From contig NC_087163.1 of assembly GCF_035594125.1 (NCBI RefSeq), positions 12,186,001-12,250,000 of the forward strand: 64,000 nt of DNA. Reading direction: 5' to 3'. The translations under genes and the position numbers were made by a program. This DNA is from Scylla paramamosain. Taxonomy: Eukaryota; Arthropoda; Malacostraca; Decapoda; Portunidae. Positions within the stretch are counted from its first letter, which is position 1. Each line of letters begins with the position of its first letter. Positions 24,101-37,400 of this stretch are shown here, one piece after another. Under the pieces are notes generated by a model. The model made no database searches, had not been told where the DNA came from, and worked only from the letters and a program-made list of their open reading frames with translations.

Positions 24101-27100
24101 AAAACACTTAAAGGCAAGTTCTTGGTAAACATTGGTTTTATTCCCATGTAATGTGATTGCCCTTCTTTTTAGTGCTTTACTGCCTATCACGCTCAAAAAC
24201 ACTCAATAGACACTTTTCTGTAAATGCCATTCATTTTTTACCACATAAAGCTGGTTTCGCAATGAATTTGGGTTTTCGGTAACTAAGAATGTGAAAAGCA
24301 CTCAAAATACACGCATTTAGTAAGGTTGTTCTGTTTCTCAATTAAGAGTGTTATTCATGAGTTTCAGCATTTTGGTATCTAGGAAACTACTCCATATACA
24401 CAAGTTTTTGCGTGTTTTGCCTTATTGTTATTTTGAACTATAAAACACTCATTATACACTTTTCTCGCAATGTCCCTTTCTTTCTCAATATAAAGTGCTT
24501 TGCATTAATTTTCGCGTTTTTTTTTTTTGTAGGTAAGAAACTCAAAACACTCAAAATGTACCTTTTTGGTAATATTTTTTTATTTATTTATTTATTTATT
24601 GGTTGGTTTGCATCTGTTTTAGCGTTTTTCTACGTAAAATACTGAGAAGACACGTTTTAATTAATTTTGTTTTGGATTCACATATTGAGTGAGTTCATTA
24701 TTATTTATCATTTTGGTGCCTAACATGCTGAAAAACGCTCAAAAGACAATTTTCTGGTAAAGTCATTCAATTTCCTAATATAGGAGGCTTTGCATGCTTT
24801 TTAGGGTTTTGTACATAACAGTCCGGAAAAAAAGCTAAAATCAACTTTTTTGATAATATTCTTTTATCATATAATTGCCTTGTGTGTTTTAGCTTTTTGG
24901 TACTTAAGGAACTTAAAAACACTCCTAATACACGTTTCTCGTGATGTCCTTTCGTTTCCTAAACATAAGGTTCTTTTTATGTATTCAAGCGTTTTTATTT
25001 ATAACATGATCAAAAACACTTAAATTACATGTTTCTTGTAATGTTATACTGTTTCTCCATAAAGTGTGTTTTACAGGCGTTTTAGTGTTTTGGTATATAA
25101 GGAGCTGAAAAACACTTAAAGGCAAGTTCTTGGTAAAAATTGGTTTTATTCGAATTTAATGTGATTCCTCTGATTTTTAGTGCTTTATATCCTATCACGA
25201 TCAAAAACACTCAAAAGACACTTTTCTGGTAATGTCATTTTTTCCCACATAAATCTGGTTTCGCATGCAATTTGGGTTTTTTGTAATTAAGAATGTGAAA
25301 AGCTCTCAAAATACACGTATTTAGTAAGGTTGTTCTTTTTCTCAATTAAGAGTGTTATTCATGAGTTTCAGCATTTTGGTATCTAAGAAACTTATCCATA
25401 TATACAAGGTTTTGATAATGTTATTCTGTTTCTCCATAAAGTGTGTTTTGCATGCGTTTTAGCAGTTTTGTATATAAGGAGCTCAAAAACACTTAAAGGC
25501 AAGTTATTGGTAAAAAATTGTTTTATTCCAATATAATGTGATTGCCCTACTTTTGAGTGCTTTATTACCAATCACGCTGAAAAACACTCAAAAGACGCTT
25601 TTCTGGTAAAACCTTTTTTTCGCAAAAAGCTATTTTCGCATGCAATTTGTGGTTTTTGGTAATTAAGAATGTGAAAAGCACTCAAAATACACGCATTTAG
25701 TAAGGTTGTTCTGTTTCTTAATTAAGAGTGATATTCATGAGTTTCAGCATTTTGGTGTGTAGGAAATCTCTCCATATACACGAGTTTTTGCGTTGTTTGC
25801 GTTGTGGTTCTTTTGAACTATAAAAGACTCATTATACACTTTTCTTGCAATGTCCTTTTCTTTCCCAATATAGATTGCTTTGCATCAATTTTCGCGTTTT
25901 TGTAGGTAAAGAGCTCAAAAACACTCAAAATATACCTTTTCGGTAACGTTTTTCTATTTCTTGATATTGGTTGGTATGCATCCGTTTTAAGGTTTTTCTA
26001 CGTAAAACACTGAGAAGACACGTTTTCAGTAACTTTGTTTTGGATTCCCATATAGAGTAAGTTCCTTATTATTTATCGTTTTGGTGCCTAACACGCTAAA
26101 AAAATCACACAAAACACAGATTTCTGGTAAGGTCGTTTAATTTCCTCATATTGGAGGCTTTGCATGCACTTTAGGGTTTCGTACATAAAAGTCCGAAAAA
26201 AAAGCTGAAATTAACTTTTTTGATTATATTCATTTATCACATCATTGCCGTGAATTTTCCTAGAATTTTGGCATCTCGGTACCTATGAAGATGAATAACA
26301 AAAAAAAAAAAAAATCCTATTTATTTATTTTTTTATTTTTTTTTTGTTTTTTCTAAATAAAGAATGTTATTTGTGGATTTTAGCTTTTTGGTACTTAAGG
26401 AAGTTATAAAAACACGTTATAATACATGTTTCTCGTAATGTCCTTTTATTTCCCAAACATAATGTTCTTTGCATGTACTTAAGCGTTTTTATAGATAAAA
26501 ACACTCAAAATACATATTTTTGGTAATGTTAATCTGTTTCCCCATAAAGTTTGTTTTGCATGCGTTTTAGCAGTTTTGTATATAAAGGGTTAAAAAACAC
26601 TTAAAGGCAAATCCTTCGTAAAAGCTGGTTTTATTCCCATGTAATGTGATTGTTCTGCTTTTTAGTGCTTTGTTGCATATCACGGTCAAAAACACTCAGA
26701 AGACACTTTTCTGGTAATGTCATTTTTTTTCCCACATGAAGTTAATTTCGCATGTAATTTGGCATTTTTATAACAAAGAATGTGAAAAACACAATTTAGA
26801 TTTACACAATTTAGTAAGGTAGTTCTGTTTATCGATTAAAAGTGTTATTTATGCATTTCATCATTTTGGTATGTAAAAATTTCTCTATATACACGAGTTT
26901 TTGTGTTTATTGCCTTTTTGTTCTTTTAAAACTATAAAACACTCATTATACACCTTTCTCGTAATGTCCTTTTGTTTCCTAATATAGGGTGCTTTACATC
27001 CATTTTTGCATTTTTTGTAACAAGCTCAAAAACACTCAAAATATATCTTTTTGGTAATGTTATTCTCTTTCTTCATATAGGATGGTTTGCATCCGCTTTA

Positions 27101-27796
27101 GCGTTTTTCTACGTAAAACACTGAAAAGACACGTTTTCATTAACATTGTTTTGGATTCACATATTGACTGATTTTCATTTTATTTATCGTATTGGTGCCT
27201 AACATGCTGAAAAACACCGAAAAGACTGGTTTCTGGCAAAGTCGTTTAACTTTCCTATATTGGTGGCTTTGCATACTCTTTAGGTTTTGGTACATAACAA
27301 TCAGAAAAAAAAGCTATAATTAACTTTCATGATAATGTTCTTTTTTGCACATAAATTCCCTGAATTTTGGCAGAATTTTGGCAATTCGGTGTTTATGAAG
27401 ATGAAACAAAAAAAATTCCCATTTTTTTTATTATTTTTTTCTAAAAAGAGTTATTTGAGGGTTTTAGCTTTTTGGTACTAAAGGAACTTATAAAAACACT
27501 CATAATACACGTTTATCGTAATGTCCTTTTGTTTCCCAAACATAAGATTCTTTGCATGTATTTAAGCGTTTTTATAGATAACATGATCAAAAACACTCAA
27601 AATACATGTATTTGGTAATGTTATTCTTTTTCTCCATAAAATGTATTTTGCATGTGTTTTAGCGTTTTGGTATGTAAGGACCTCAAAAACACTTAAAGGC
27701 AAGTTCTTGGTAAAATTTGGTTTTATTCCCATGTAATGTGATTGCCCTGGCTTTTTGTGCTTTATTGCGTAACACGCTCAAAAACACTGAAAAGAC

Positions 27797-28197
27797 ATGC
27801 ATGATGAAATTAAAGACCTTACCAGAAATCTGTCTTTTGAGTGTTTTTCATCATGTTAGGCACCAAAACGATAAATAATAAGTAACTCAGTCTATGTGGC
27901 AATCCAAAACAAAATTACTGAAAACGTGTCTTTTCAGTGTTTTACGTAGAAAAACGCTAAAACTGATACAAACCAACCAATATCAAGAAGCAGAAAAACA
28001 TTACCAAAAAATGTATATTTTGAGTGTTTTTGAGCTTGTTACCTACAAAAAAACGCGAAAATGGATACAAAGCACTGTATATTGGGAAACAAAGGGATAT
28101 TGCGAGAAAAGTGTATAATGAATGTTTTATAATTAAAAAAAACAACAAGGCAAAAAACGCAAAAACTCGTGTATATGCTAAAACTTATGAATAACAC
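27797..28197 (-). repeat. Inverted monomer module, copy 4 (truncated)
   Basis: Starts at the usual joint but lacks about 20 bp near its beginning. It carries the same 24-bp H deletion as copy 2. It ends early at GAATAACACTCATAAGAC, where forward monomer B takes over instead of the usual exit. It is a later-deleted derivative of the same module. Confidence 0.82.
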
Positions 28198-28770
28198 TCA
28201 TAAGACAGTTTTCTGGCAAAGACGTTTAATTTCCCCATATAGGTGGCTTTGCATGCACTTTAGGGGTTTGGTACATAACAGTCCGAAAAAAAAACCTAAA
28301 TTTATTTTTTTTTGATAATATTCTTATTTCATATAATTTCCTGAACTTTGCCCGAAATTTGGCACCTCGTTACCTGTGAAGATAAATAAGAATGAAAAAA
28401 AAAATATCGTTTTTTTTAATTTATTTTTTGTCAATAAAGAGTGTAATTTGTGGCTTTAAGCTTTTTCGTACTTAATGAACTTAAAAACACTCATAATACA
28501 CGTTTCTCATAATGTGTTTTCGTTTCCCAAAAATAGGGTTCCTTGCATGTATTTAAGCGTTTTTATTGGTAACATGATCAAAAACACTCAAAATATATGT
28601 TTTTGGTAATGTTATTCTGTTTCACCATGAAGTGTATTTTGCATGCATTTTAGTGTTTTGGTATATAAGGAGCTCAAATACACTTAAAGTCAAGTTGTTG
28701 TTAAAAATTGATTTTATTCCAATGTAATGTGATTGCCCTGCTTTTTAGTGCTTTATTGCCTAACACGCTT

Positions 28771-30940
28771 TGGAAGTTTTGAAATTTATAATGTACCAAA
28801 ACGATAAAATATGCATAACACCTTTCCTGCAGAAATATAAAAACATTAACAAAAAACGAGGATTTTGGGCGATTTTTCAGCTTGTTATGTACAAAAGCGT
28901 CAAAATGCATATAAAGTACCCTATATAAGAAAACGAAAAGACATTAAGAGAAATCAGTATTATAAGTTTTTTTTTTTCTAGCTTATTAGGTACCGGAACG
29001 ATAAAACGCACGATTTGCCTTCTGTATGGAGAAAACGTGCATTTTAAGTGTATTTAGCTTTGTTAGGTATCAAAACGCCAAAATGCATGCAAAGCACCCG
29101 ATATGGGGAAAATATACATTTTCAGAAACATGTCTTTTGAGATTTTATGAGTGTGTTAGGCACAAAAAGCTCTTAAAAAGCATGGAAAGTGTCGTAAATG
29201 GGAAAACATTAAGTGTTTTGAGGTACTTACATACGAAACCGCTAAAACGGTTGCAAAACACTCTTTATGGGGAAACTCAACAGCTTTACCAAAAACATGC
29301 ATTTTGAGAGATTTTGCGCCTGTTACGTACAAAAACGATAAAATACATGCAAATAACCCTTAAAGGGGAGAAGAAAACATTAAAAGAAACGTATATTTTG
29401 AGTGGTATTGAGCTTCATAGGTACCAGAACACTAAAACGTATGAATAATACTCTATATGGAGAAACGGAACAAGATTAACCAACCCTTTTGTTTTAAGGC
29501 TTTTTTTCACGTTATTAGATACCGCAACGCGAAAATGCATGCAAAGCATACGATATGGGGAAAGGAAACATTTCCAGAAACATGTCCTTTCAGTGTTTAT
29601 GAGCATGTTAGGTGCCAGGAAACTAAAAACCAATGAAAGCACCCTATAAGAGAAAACAAAAGATTACAAAAACTTTTAATTTCAGTGCTTATGAGCTTCT
29701 TACATATAAAAACACTTAAACACATCTAAAACGCCTTGGAAAAACTGAATAACATTACCAAAAAAGCGTGTATTTTCAATGTTTTGAACTTGTTACGCAA
29801 AAAAAAAAGTAACCAACGATATTATGAGAAACTTATATAAAGAGCGTTTTTGAGCTTCTTAGGTACCAAAACGCGAAAATGCATAAATAATACTCTCGTT
29901 AGAGAAACACAAAAATATTAGATACCAAAACGCTAAAAACCAACGAAATCTCCCTATCTGGAAAAGCAAAACATTACGAAAAGCGTGTCTTTTGAGAGTT
30001 TTTACAGCGACTTACGTACCAAAACGCTAAAATGCATGCAAAGCACATTTTATGGAGAAACAGAAAAACATTACCAAAAATGTGAATTTTGAGTTGTTTT
30101 TTTTTTATCTTACGTATAAAAAAAAAAAATGCATGCAAAGTATCTTAAATGGCGATACGAAAAGAAATGAAAAGATACTTCTTTTATCAGTGTTATTGAG
30201 ATTTTTATGTAGCAAAATGCACAAACACATGTATAACATTATATATGAAGAAGCAAAACATTACCGAAAACGTATATTTTGAGTTTTTTTTCACATTGTT
30301 ACGTAACAAAAACGCAAAATGCATGGAAATCACCCAATATGGATAAAATAAAGGACATTACGAGAAAGATGCCATTAGTGTTTTTCAGCGTCTTAGGTAC
30401 CAAACGCAAAAACTATTTAGTACCACTGTATATGGAGAAACAGAACATTACCAAACACGTTTATTTTGTGTTTTTCACAATTTTATGTATCAAAACTTCA
30501 AAATGACTCCAGAGCACCATCTATGGGAATATGAAACGATATTTCCAGAAACATGTCTTTTGAGTGTTGATTGTTGTTGTTAAGTACCAAAGTTATAAAA
30601 AACATGGAAAGCTACCTATATGAAAGAACAAGTCAACCAAAAATTTATCTTTTGGGTATTTTCAGCTACTTACGTACCATAACGCTGAGCTGTATGCAAA
30701 ACACCTTTTATTACCATAAACATTTTTTTTCTACATATAAAAAGAAACATAAATGCATGCAAAATACTTTGCATGAGGAAACGAAAACACATTAGAAGAA
30801 ACTTATATAATAAGTGTTTATTTTTTCATTTCTTAGGTACAAAGACCTATTTGACGCATTGAAGAACAGTCTATATAGATAAAAGAACAAGATTACCAAA
30901 AATGTGCTTTTTGAGTGTTTTTTACATTGTTAGGTAAGAA
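28771..30940 (-). repeat. Divergent monomeric satellite, reverse orientation
   Basis: About 2.2 kb of monomers of the same family read in reverse (AGGTACCAAAACGC, AAAATGCATGCAAAG, CATTACCAAAAACG, GAGTGTTTTTGAGC). Neighbouring monomers differ strongly from one another, and the 1.1-kb order is not recognisable. The left joint is at about 28770 (AACACGCTTTGGAAG). The right joint is at the short palindrome 30941-30960. This is likely older monomeric satellite or a moved segment of it. No gene is seen. Confidence 0.87.
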
Positions 30941-33200
30941 AACACTCTATAAAGAGTGTTATTTGTGGGTTTTAGCTTTCTCATACTTAACAAACTTAAA
31001 AAAAAGTCATAATACACGTTTCTCGTAACGTCCTTTCATTTTCCAAACATAGGGTTCTATCCATGTATTTTAGCTTTTTTTTATAGGTAACATGATGAGA
31101 AACACTCAAAATACATGTTTGTTGGTAATATTATTCTGTTTCTCCATAAAGGGTGTTTTGCATGCGTTTTAGCGTTTTGGTATGTAAGGAGCTCAAAAAC
31201 ACTTAAAGGCAAGTTCTTGGTAAAAGTTCGTTTTATTCCCATGTAATGTGATTCCTGTGCTTTTTACTGCTTTATTGCCTATCACGCTCAATAACTTTTT
31301 GGTAATGTCATTTTTTTCCCACATAAAGCTAGTTTCGCATGCAATTTGGGGTTTTGGTAACTAAGAATGTGAAAAGCACTCAAAATACACGCATTTGGTA
31401 AAGTTATTCTGTATTGTTAATTAAGAGTGTTATTCCTGAGTTTCAGCATTTTGGTATCTAAGAAAATTCTTTATATACACGAGTTTTTGCGTTTTTTACC
31501 TTGAGGTTCTTGTGAAACTATAAAACACTCATTATACACATATCTCGTAATGTCCTTTTGTATCCCAATATAGAGTGCTTTCCATCCGTTTTCGCATTTT
31601 TTGAAGGTAAGAAGCTCAAAAACATTAAAAATATACCTTTTTGGTAATATTATTCTATTTCTTCATATTCATTGGTTTGCATCCTGTTTAGCGTTTTTCT
31701 ACGTAAAACACTTAAAAGACACTTTTTTTCAGTAATTTTGTGATGGATTCCCATTTTGAGTGACTTCCATATTATTTATCGTTTTGGTGCCTAACATACT
31801 AAAAAACACTCAAAAGACAGGTTTCTGGTAAAATCGTTTAATTTTCCAATATAGGAGGCTTTGGATGCACTTTAGGGTTTGGTACATAACAGTCCGAAAA
31901 AAAAATGAAATTAACTTTTTTCATAATGTTCTTTTTTCACATAATTTCCCTGAATTTTTCCAGAATTTTGGCATCTCGGTACCTATGAAGATGACTAACA
32001 AAAGAAAAAAATTCCTATTTTTTTATTTATTTATTTATTTTTTCTCTATAAAGAGTGTTATTTGTGGGTTTTAGCTTTTTCGTACTTAAGGAACTTAAAA
32101 ACACTCATTATACATATTTCTCGAAATGTTCTTTCGTTTCTCAAACATAAGGTTCTTTGCATGTACTTAAGCGCTTTTATAGGTAACATGATCAAAAACA
32201 CTCAAAATAAATGTTTATGGTAATGTTATGATGTTTCTCCATAAAGGGTGTTTTACATGCTTTTTTTTTAGTGTTTTGATATACGAGTATAAGGAGCTCA
32301 AAAATACTTAAAGGCAAGTTCTTGCTAAATGTTGGTTTTATTCCTATGTAATGTGATTGCCCTGGTTTTTATTGCTTTATTGCCTATCATGCTAAAAAAA
32401 AAACACTTAAAAGACACATTTTTGGTTATGTCATTTTTTTCCCTACTTTTACATGCAATTTGGGGTTTTGGTAACTAAGAATGTGAAAAACATTCAAAAT
32501 ACATGCATTTGGTAAGGTTGTTCTGTTTCTCCATTAAGAGTGTTATTTAGGAGTTTCACCATTTTGGTATCTAAGAAACTTCTCCATATATACGAGTTTT
32601 TTCCTTTTTTTGCCTTGTGGTTCTTCAGAATCTATAAAACACTCATTATACACATTTCTCGTAATGTCCTTTTGTTAACCAACCAACCAGCTTTGCATCC
32701 ATTTTCGCGTTTTTTGTAAGTAAAGAGCTCAAAAACACTCAAAATGTACCTTTTTGGTAATGTTATTCTATTTCTTCATAATGGTTGGTTTGCATCTGTT
32801 TTAGCGTTTTTCTACGTAAAACACTGAGAACACACGTTTTCAGTAATTTTGTTTTGGTTTGCCATATAGAGTGAGTTCCTTATTATTTATCGTTTTGGTG
32901 CCTAACATGCTGAAAACACTCAAAACACAAATTTCTGGTAAGGTCGTTTAATTTCCTCATATAAGAGGCTTTGCATGCACTTTAGTGTTTGGTACATAAC
33001 AGTCCGAAAAAAAAAAGCTAATACCAATTTTTTGATAATATTCTCTTATCATATAATTGCCCTAATTTTTCCAAGAATTTTGGCATCTTGGTACCTATGA
33101 AGGGGAATAAAAAAAAAAAATCCTTTTATTTATTTATTTATATTTTTTTCTAAATAACGAGTGTTATTTTTGGGTTTTAGCTTTTTGGTAGTTAAGGAAC

Positions 33201-33235
33201 TTAACTACCAAACTAAACCAAAACCAAACTAAAAA
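33201..33235. repeat. Small template-switch insertion
   Basis: After GGTAGTTAAGGAA the sequence turns back as CTTAACTACCAAA and continues as a degraded reverse copy of the preceding 30 bp, then returns to the normal monomer. The equivalent place in the right palindrome arm (about 63070-63090) lacks it. Confidence 0.65.
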
Positions 33236-34361
33236 AACACTTATAATACATATTTCTCGTAATGTCCTTTTGTTTCCCAAACATATGGTTCTTTGCATGT
33301 ATTTAAGCGTTTTTATAGATAACATGATCAAAAAAACTCAAAATACATGTTTTTGGTAATGTTATTCTGTTTGTCCATAAAAGATGTTTTGCATGCGTTT
33401 TAGCGTTTTGGTATGTAATGAGCTCAAAAACACCTAAAGGCAAGTTCTTGGTAAAAGTTGGTTTTATTCAAATGTAATGTGATTGCCCTGCTTTTTAGCC
33501 TAACACGCTCAAAAACACTCGAAAGACATTTTCTGGTAATATCATTTTTTTCCCATATAAAGTTAGTTTCGCATGGAATTTGGGGTTTTGGTAACTAAGA
33601 ATGTGAAAAACACTCAAAATTCAGGCATTTAGTAAGGTTGTTCTGTTTCTTAATTAAAAGTGTTATTCATGGGTTTCAGCATTTTGGTATGTAAGAAACT
33701 TCTCTAATACACACATTCGGTAAAGTAGTTCTGTTTCTCAATTAAAAGTGTTATTCAGCATTTTAGTATGTAATAAACTTCTTTATGTATACGAGCTTTT
33801 GAGTTTTTTGCCTTGTGGTTCTTGTGAAACTATGAAACACTCATTATACATGTTTCTCGTAATGTCCTTTTCTTTCCTAATATAGAGTGCGTTCCATCCA
33901 TTTTCGCATTTTTTTGTAGGTAACAAGCTCAAAAATACATCAAAATATATCTTTTTGGTAATGTTATTCTATTTCTTCATATTGGTTAATTTCCATCCGT
34001 TTTAGCGTTTTTCTACGTAAATCACTGAAAAGACACGTTTTCAGTAATATCGTTGAGTTTGCTGAAAACACACTCAAAACACAGGTTTCTTGTAAAGTCG
34101 AGTAATTTCTCCATGCTTTGCATGCACTTCAGGGTTTGGTACATAACTCCGGAAAAAAGATAAAATTATTTTTTTATAATGATTTTTTTTTACAAAATTT
34201 CCCTGAATTTTTCCAGAATTTGGTATCTCGGTAACTATGAAGATGAATAACAAATTTTTTTTTCTCTATAAAGTGTTATTTGTGAGTTTTATCTTTTTGG
34301 TACTTAAGGAAATTAAAAACACTCATAATACACGATTTTTGTAATGTCCTTTTCTTATACA

Positions 34362-34451
34362 TATCTTTTATAGGTAGCATGATATGTTTATATGCTTATA
34401 TAAACATGTTATATAAATATGTTTATACCTATCTTTTATAGGTAGCATGAT
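34362..34451. repeat. 22-bp direct repeat around a 46-bp AT-rich hairpin
   Basis: The 22 bp at 34362-34383 (TATCTTTTATAGGTAGCATG plus AT) recur exactly at 34430-34451. Between them are 46 bp with an internal inverted repeat (ATGTTTATAT, loop GCTT, ATATAAACAT). Nothing similar is seen in the other HOR units. It could be a local duplication around a hairpin or a very small insertion. Confidence 0.7.
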
Positions 34452-37400
34452 CAAAAACACTCAAAATACATATTTTTGGTAATGTTATTCTGTTTCTCCA
34501 TAAAGGGTGTTTTACATGCGTTTTAGCGTTATGGTATGTAAGGAGTTAAAAAACACTTATAGGCAAGTTCTTCGTAAAAGTTGGTTTTATTCCCAAGTAA
34601 TGTGATTGTTCTGCTTTTTAGTGCTTTGTTGCATATCACGCTCAAAAACACTCAAAAGACATTTTTCTGGTAATGTCATTTTTTTCCCACATAAAGCTAG
34701 TTTCGCATGTAATTTGGCAATTTCGTAACTATGAATGTGAAAAACACTCAAAATACACAATTTGGAAGGGTAGTTGTTTCTCGATTAAAAGTGTTATTCA
34801 TGAATTTCATCATTTTGGTATGTAAGAATCTTTTCTGTATACACGAGTTTTTTGCGTTTATTGCCTTGTGGTTCGTGTGAAACTATAAAACACTCATTAT
34901 ACATGTTTCTCGTAATGTTCTTTTCTTTCCTAATATAGAGTGTTTTCCATCCATTTTTGCATTTTTTGTAGGTAACAAGCTTAAAAACACTCAAAATATA
35001 TCTTTTTGGTAATGTTATTCTATTTCTTCATATTGGTTGGTTTGCATCCGTTTTAGCGTTTTTCTTCGTAAATCTCTGAAAAGACTCGTTTTCGGTAATA
35101 TTGTTGAAATTGCTTCTGGTACAGGTTTCTGGTAAACTCGTAGAATTTTCCCATATAGGTGGCTTTGCATGCACTTCAGGGTTTGGTAAATAACTCCGGA
35201 AAAAAGATAAAATTATTTTTTTTTTATAATTTTTTTTTCTTTACCTAACATTCCCTGAATTTTGCCAGAATTTTAGCATCTCGGTACCTATAAAGATAAA
35301 AAAAAAAAAAAATTGTTGTGTTCATTTATTTTATTTTATTTTTTGCTCTATAAAGAGTGTTATTTGTGTATTTTAGCTTTTTGGTACTTATGGAACCTAA
35401 AATTAACTCTCATAATACACAATTTTCGTAATATCCTTTCGTTTTACAAACATAGGGTTCTTTGCATGTATTTAAGCGTTTTTATAGGTAACATGATCAA
35501 AAACACTTAAAATTCATGTTTTTTGGTAATGTTATTTTGTTTCTCCATAAAGGGTGTTTTGTATGCGTTTTAGCGTGTTGTTAAAAACACTTAAAGGCAT
35601 GTTTTTGGTAAAAGTTGGTTTTATTCCCATGTGATGTGATTGTTCTGCTTTTTAGTGCTTTGTTGCATATCACGCTCTAAAACACTCAAAAGACACTTTT
35701 CTGGTAATGTCATTTTTTCCCACATAAAACTAGTTTTGCTTGCAATTTTGGATTTTCGTAACTAAGAATGTGAAAAACACTCAAAATACTCACATTTGGT
35801 AAGATAGTTCTGTTTCTCAATTAAAAGTCTTATTCATGAGTTTCAGCATTTTGGAATTTAAGAAACTTCTTTGTATACACGAGTTTTTGCGTTTTTTGTC
35901 TTGTGGTTCTTGGGAAACTATAAAACACTCATTATACACGTTTCTCGTAATGTCCTTTTGCTTCCCAATATAGAGTGCTTTCCATCCATTTTCGCGTTTT
36001 TTGTAGGTAACAATTTCAAAAACACTCAAAATATACCTTATTGGTAATGTTATTTTATTTCTTCATATTGGTTGGTTTGCATCCGTTTTAGCGTTTTCTA
36101 CGTAAAACATCGAAAAGACACGTTTTTAGTAATTTTGTTTTGGATTTCCATATAGATTGGCTTCCATGTTATTTATCGTGTTGGTTCCTAAGATGCTGAA
36201 AAACACTCATAAGACCGTTTTCTGGCAAAGACGTTTAATTTCCCCTTATAGGTGGCTTTGCATGCACTTTAGGGGTTTGGTACATAACAGTCCGAGAAAA
36301 AAGATAAATTTAATTTTTTTGATAATGTTCTTATTTCACATAATTTCCTGAAATTTGCCCGAATTTTGGCATATCGGTACCTGTGAAGATGAATAAGAAA
36401 GAAAAAAAAATAACGTATTTTTTTATTTATTGTTTCTCAATAAAGAGTGTTATTTGTGGCTTTTAGCTTTTTGGTAATTAATGAAGTTAAAAACACTCAT
36501 AATACACGTTTCTCGTAATCTCATTTCGTTTCCCAAAAATAGTGTTCTTTGCATGTATTTAAGCGTTTTTATTGAAAACATGATCAAAAACATTCAAAAT
36601 ACATGTTTTTGTTAATGTTATTCTGTTTCACCATAAAGTGTGTTTTGCATTCGTTTTAGTGTTTTGGTATATAAGGAGCTCAAAAACACTTAAAGGTAAA
36701 TTCTTGGTAAAAATTCGTTTTACTCCAATGTAATGTGATTGTCCTCCTTTTTAGTGCTTTATTGCCTAGGACGCTCAAAAACACTCAAAAGACACTTTTA
36801 TGGTAAAGTCTTTTTTTTTCCACAAATCTATTTTCGCATGCAGTTTTGGGTTTTGGTAACTAAGAATGTTAAAAACACTCAAAATACACGCATTTAGTAA
36901 GGTTGTTCTGTTTCTCAATTAAGAGTGTTATACATGAGCTTTAGCATTTTTGTATCTAGGAAACCTCTCCATATACAGGAGATATTACGTTTTTTGCCTT
37001 GTGGTTCTTTTGAACTATAAAACACTCATTATACACTTTTCTTGCATTGTCCTCTTCTTTCCCAATATAGAGTGCTTTGCATCAATTTTCGAGTTTTTTG
37101 TAGGTAACAAGCTCAAAAACACTCAAAATATATCTTTTTAGTAACGTTTTTCTATTTCTTGATATTGGTTGCTTTGCATCCGTTTTAGCGTTTTTCTACG
37201 TAAAACACTGAGAAGACACGTTTTCAGTAACTTTGTTTTGGATTCCCATATAGAGTGAGTTCCTTATTATTTATCGTTTTGGTGCCTAATATGCAAAAAA
37301 AAAAAACTCAAAACACAGATTTCTTGTAAGGTCGTTTAATTTCCTCATATTGGAGGCTTTGCATGCACTTTAGGATTTGGTACATAACAGTCCGAAAAAA

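Larger units (their letters stand above)
11847..28770 (+). repeat. Forward higher-order satellite array, block 2
   Basis: Continuation of the array interrupted by the retrotransposon. Unit starts (TACGTAAAACACTG or a close variant) lie near 12630, 13740, 14850, 16990, 18670, 18925, 19965, 21640, 22450, 23535, 24630, 25995 and 27110. Several units are shortened or joined out of phase: at about 16035, 18775 (A joined to I), 19570, 21810 (C joined to D), 22455, 24880 and 25405 (H joined to E). Such junctions are typical of unequal exchange between monomers. Three inverted modules lie inside. No genes are seen. Confidence 0.92.
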
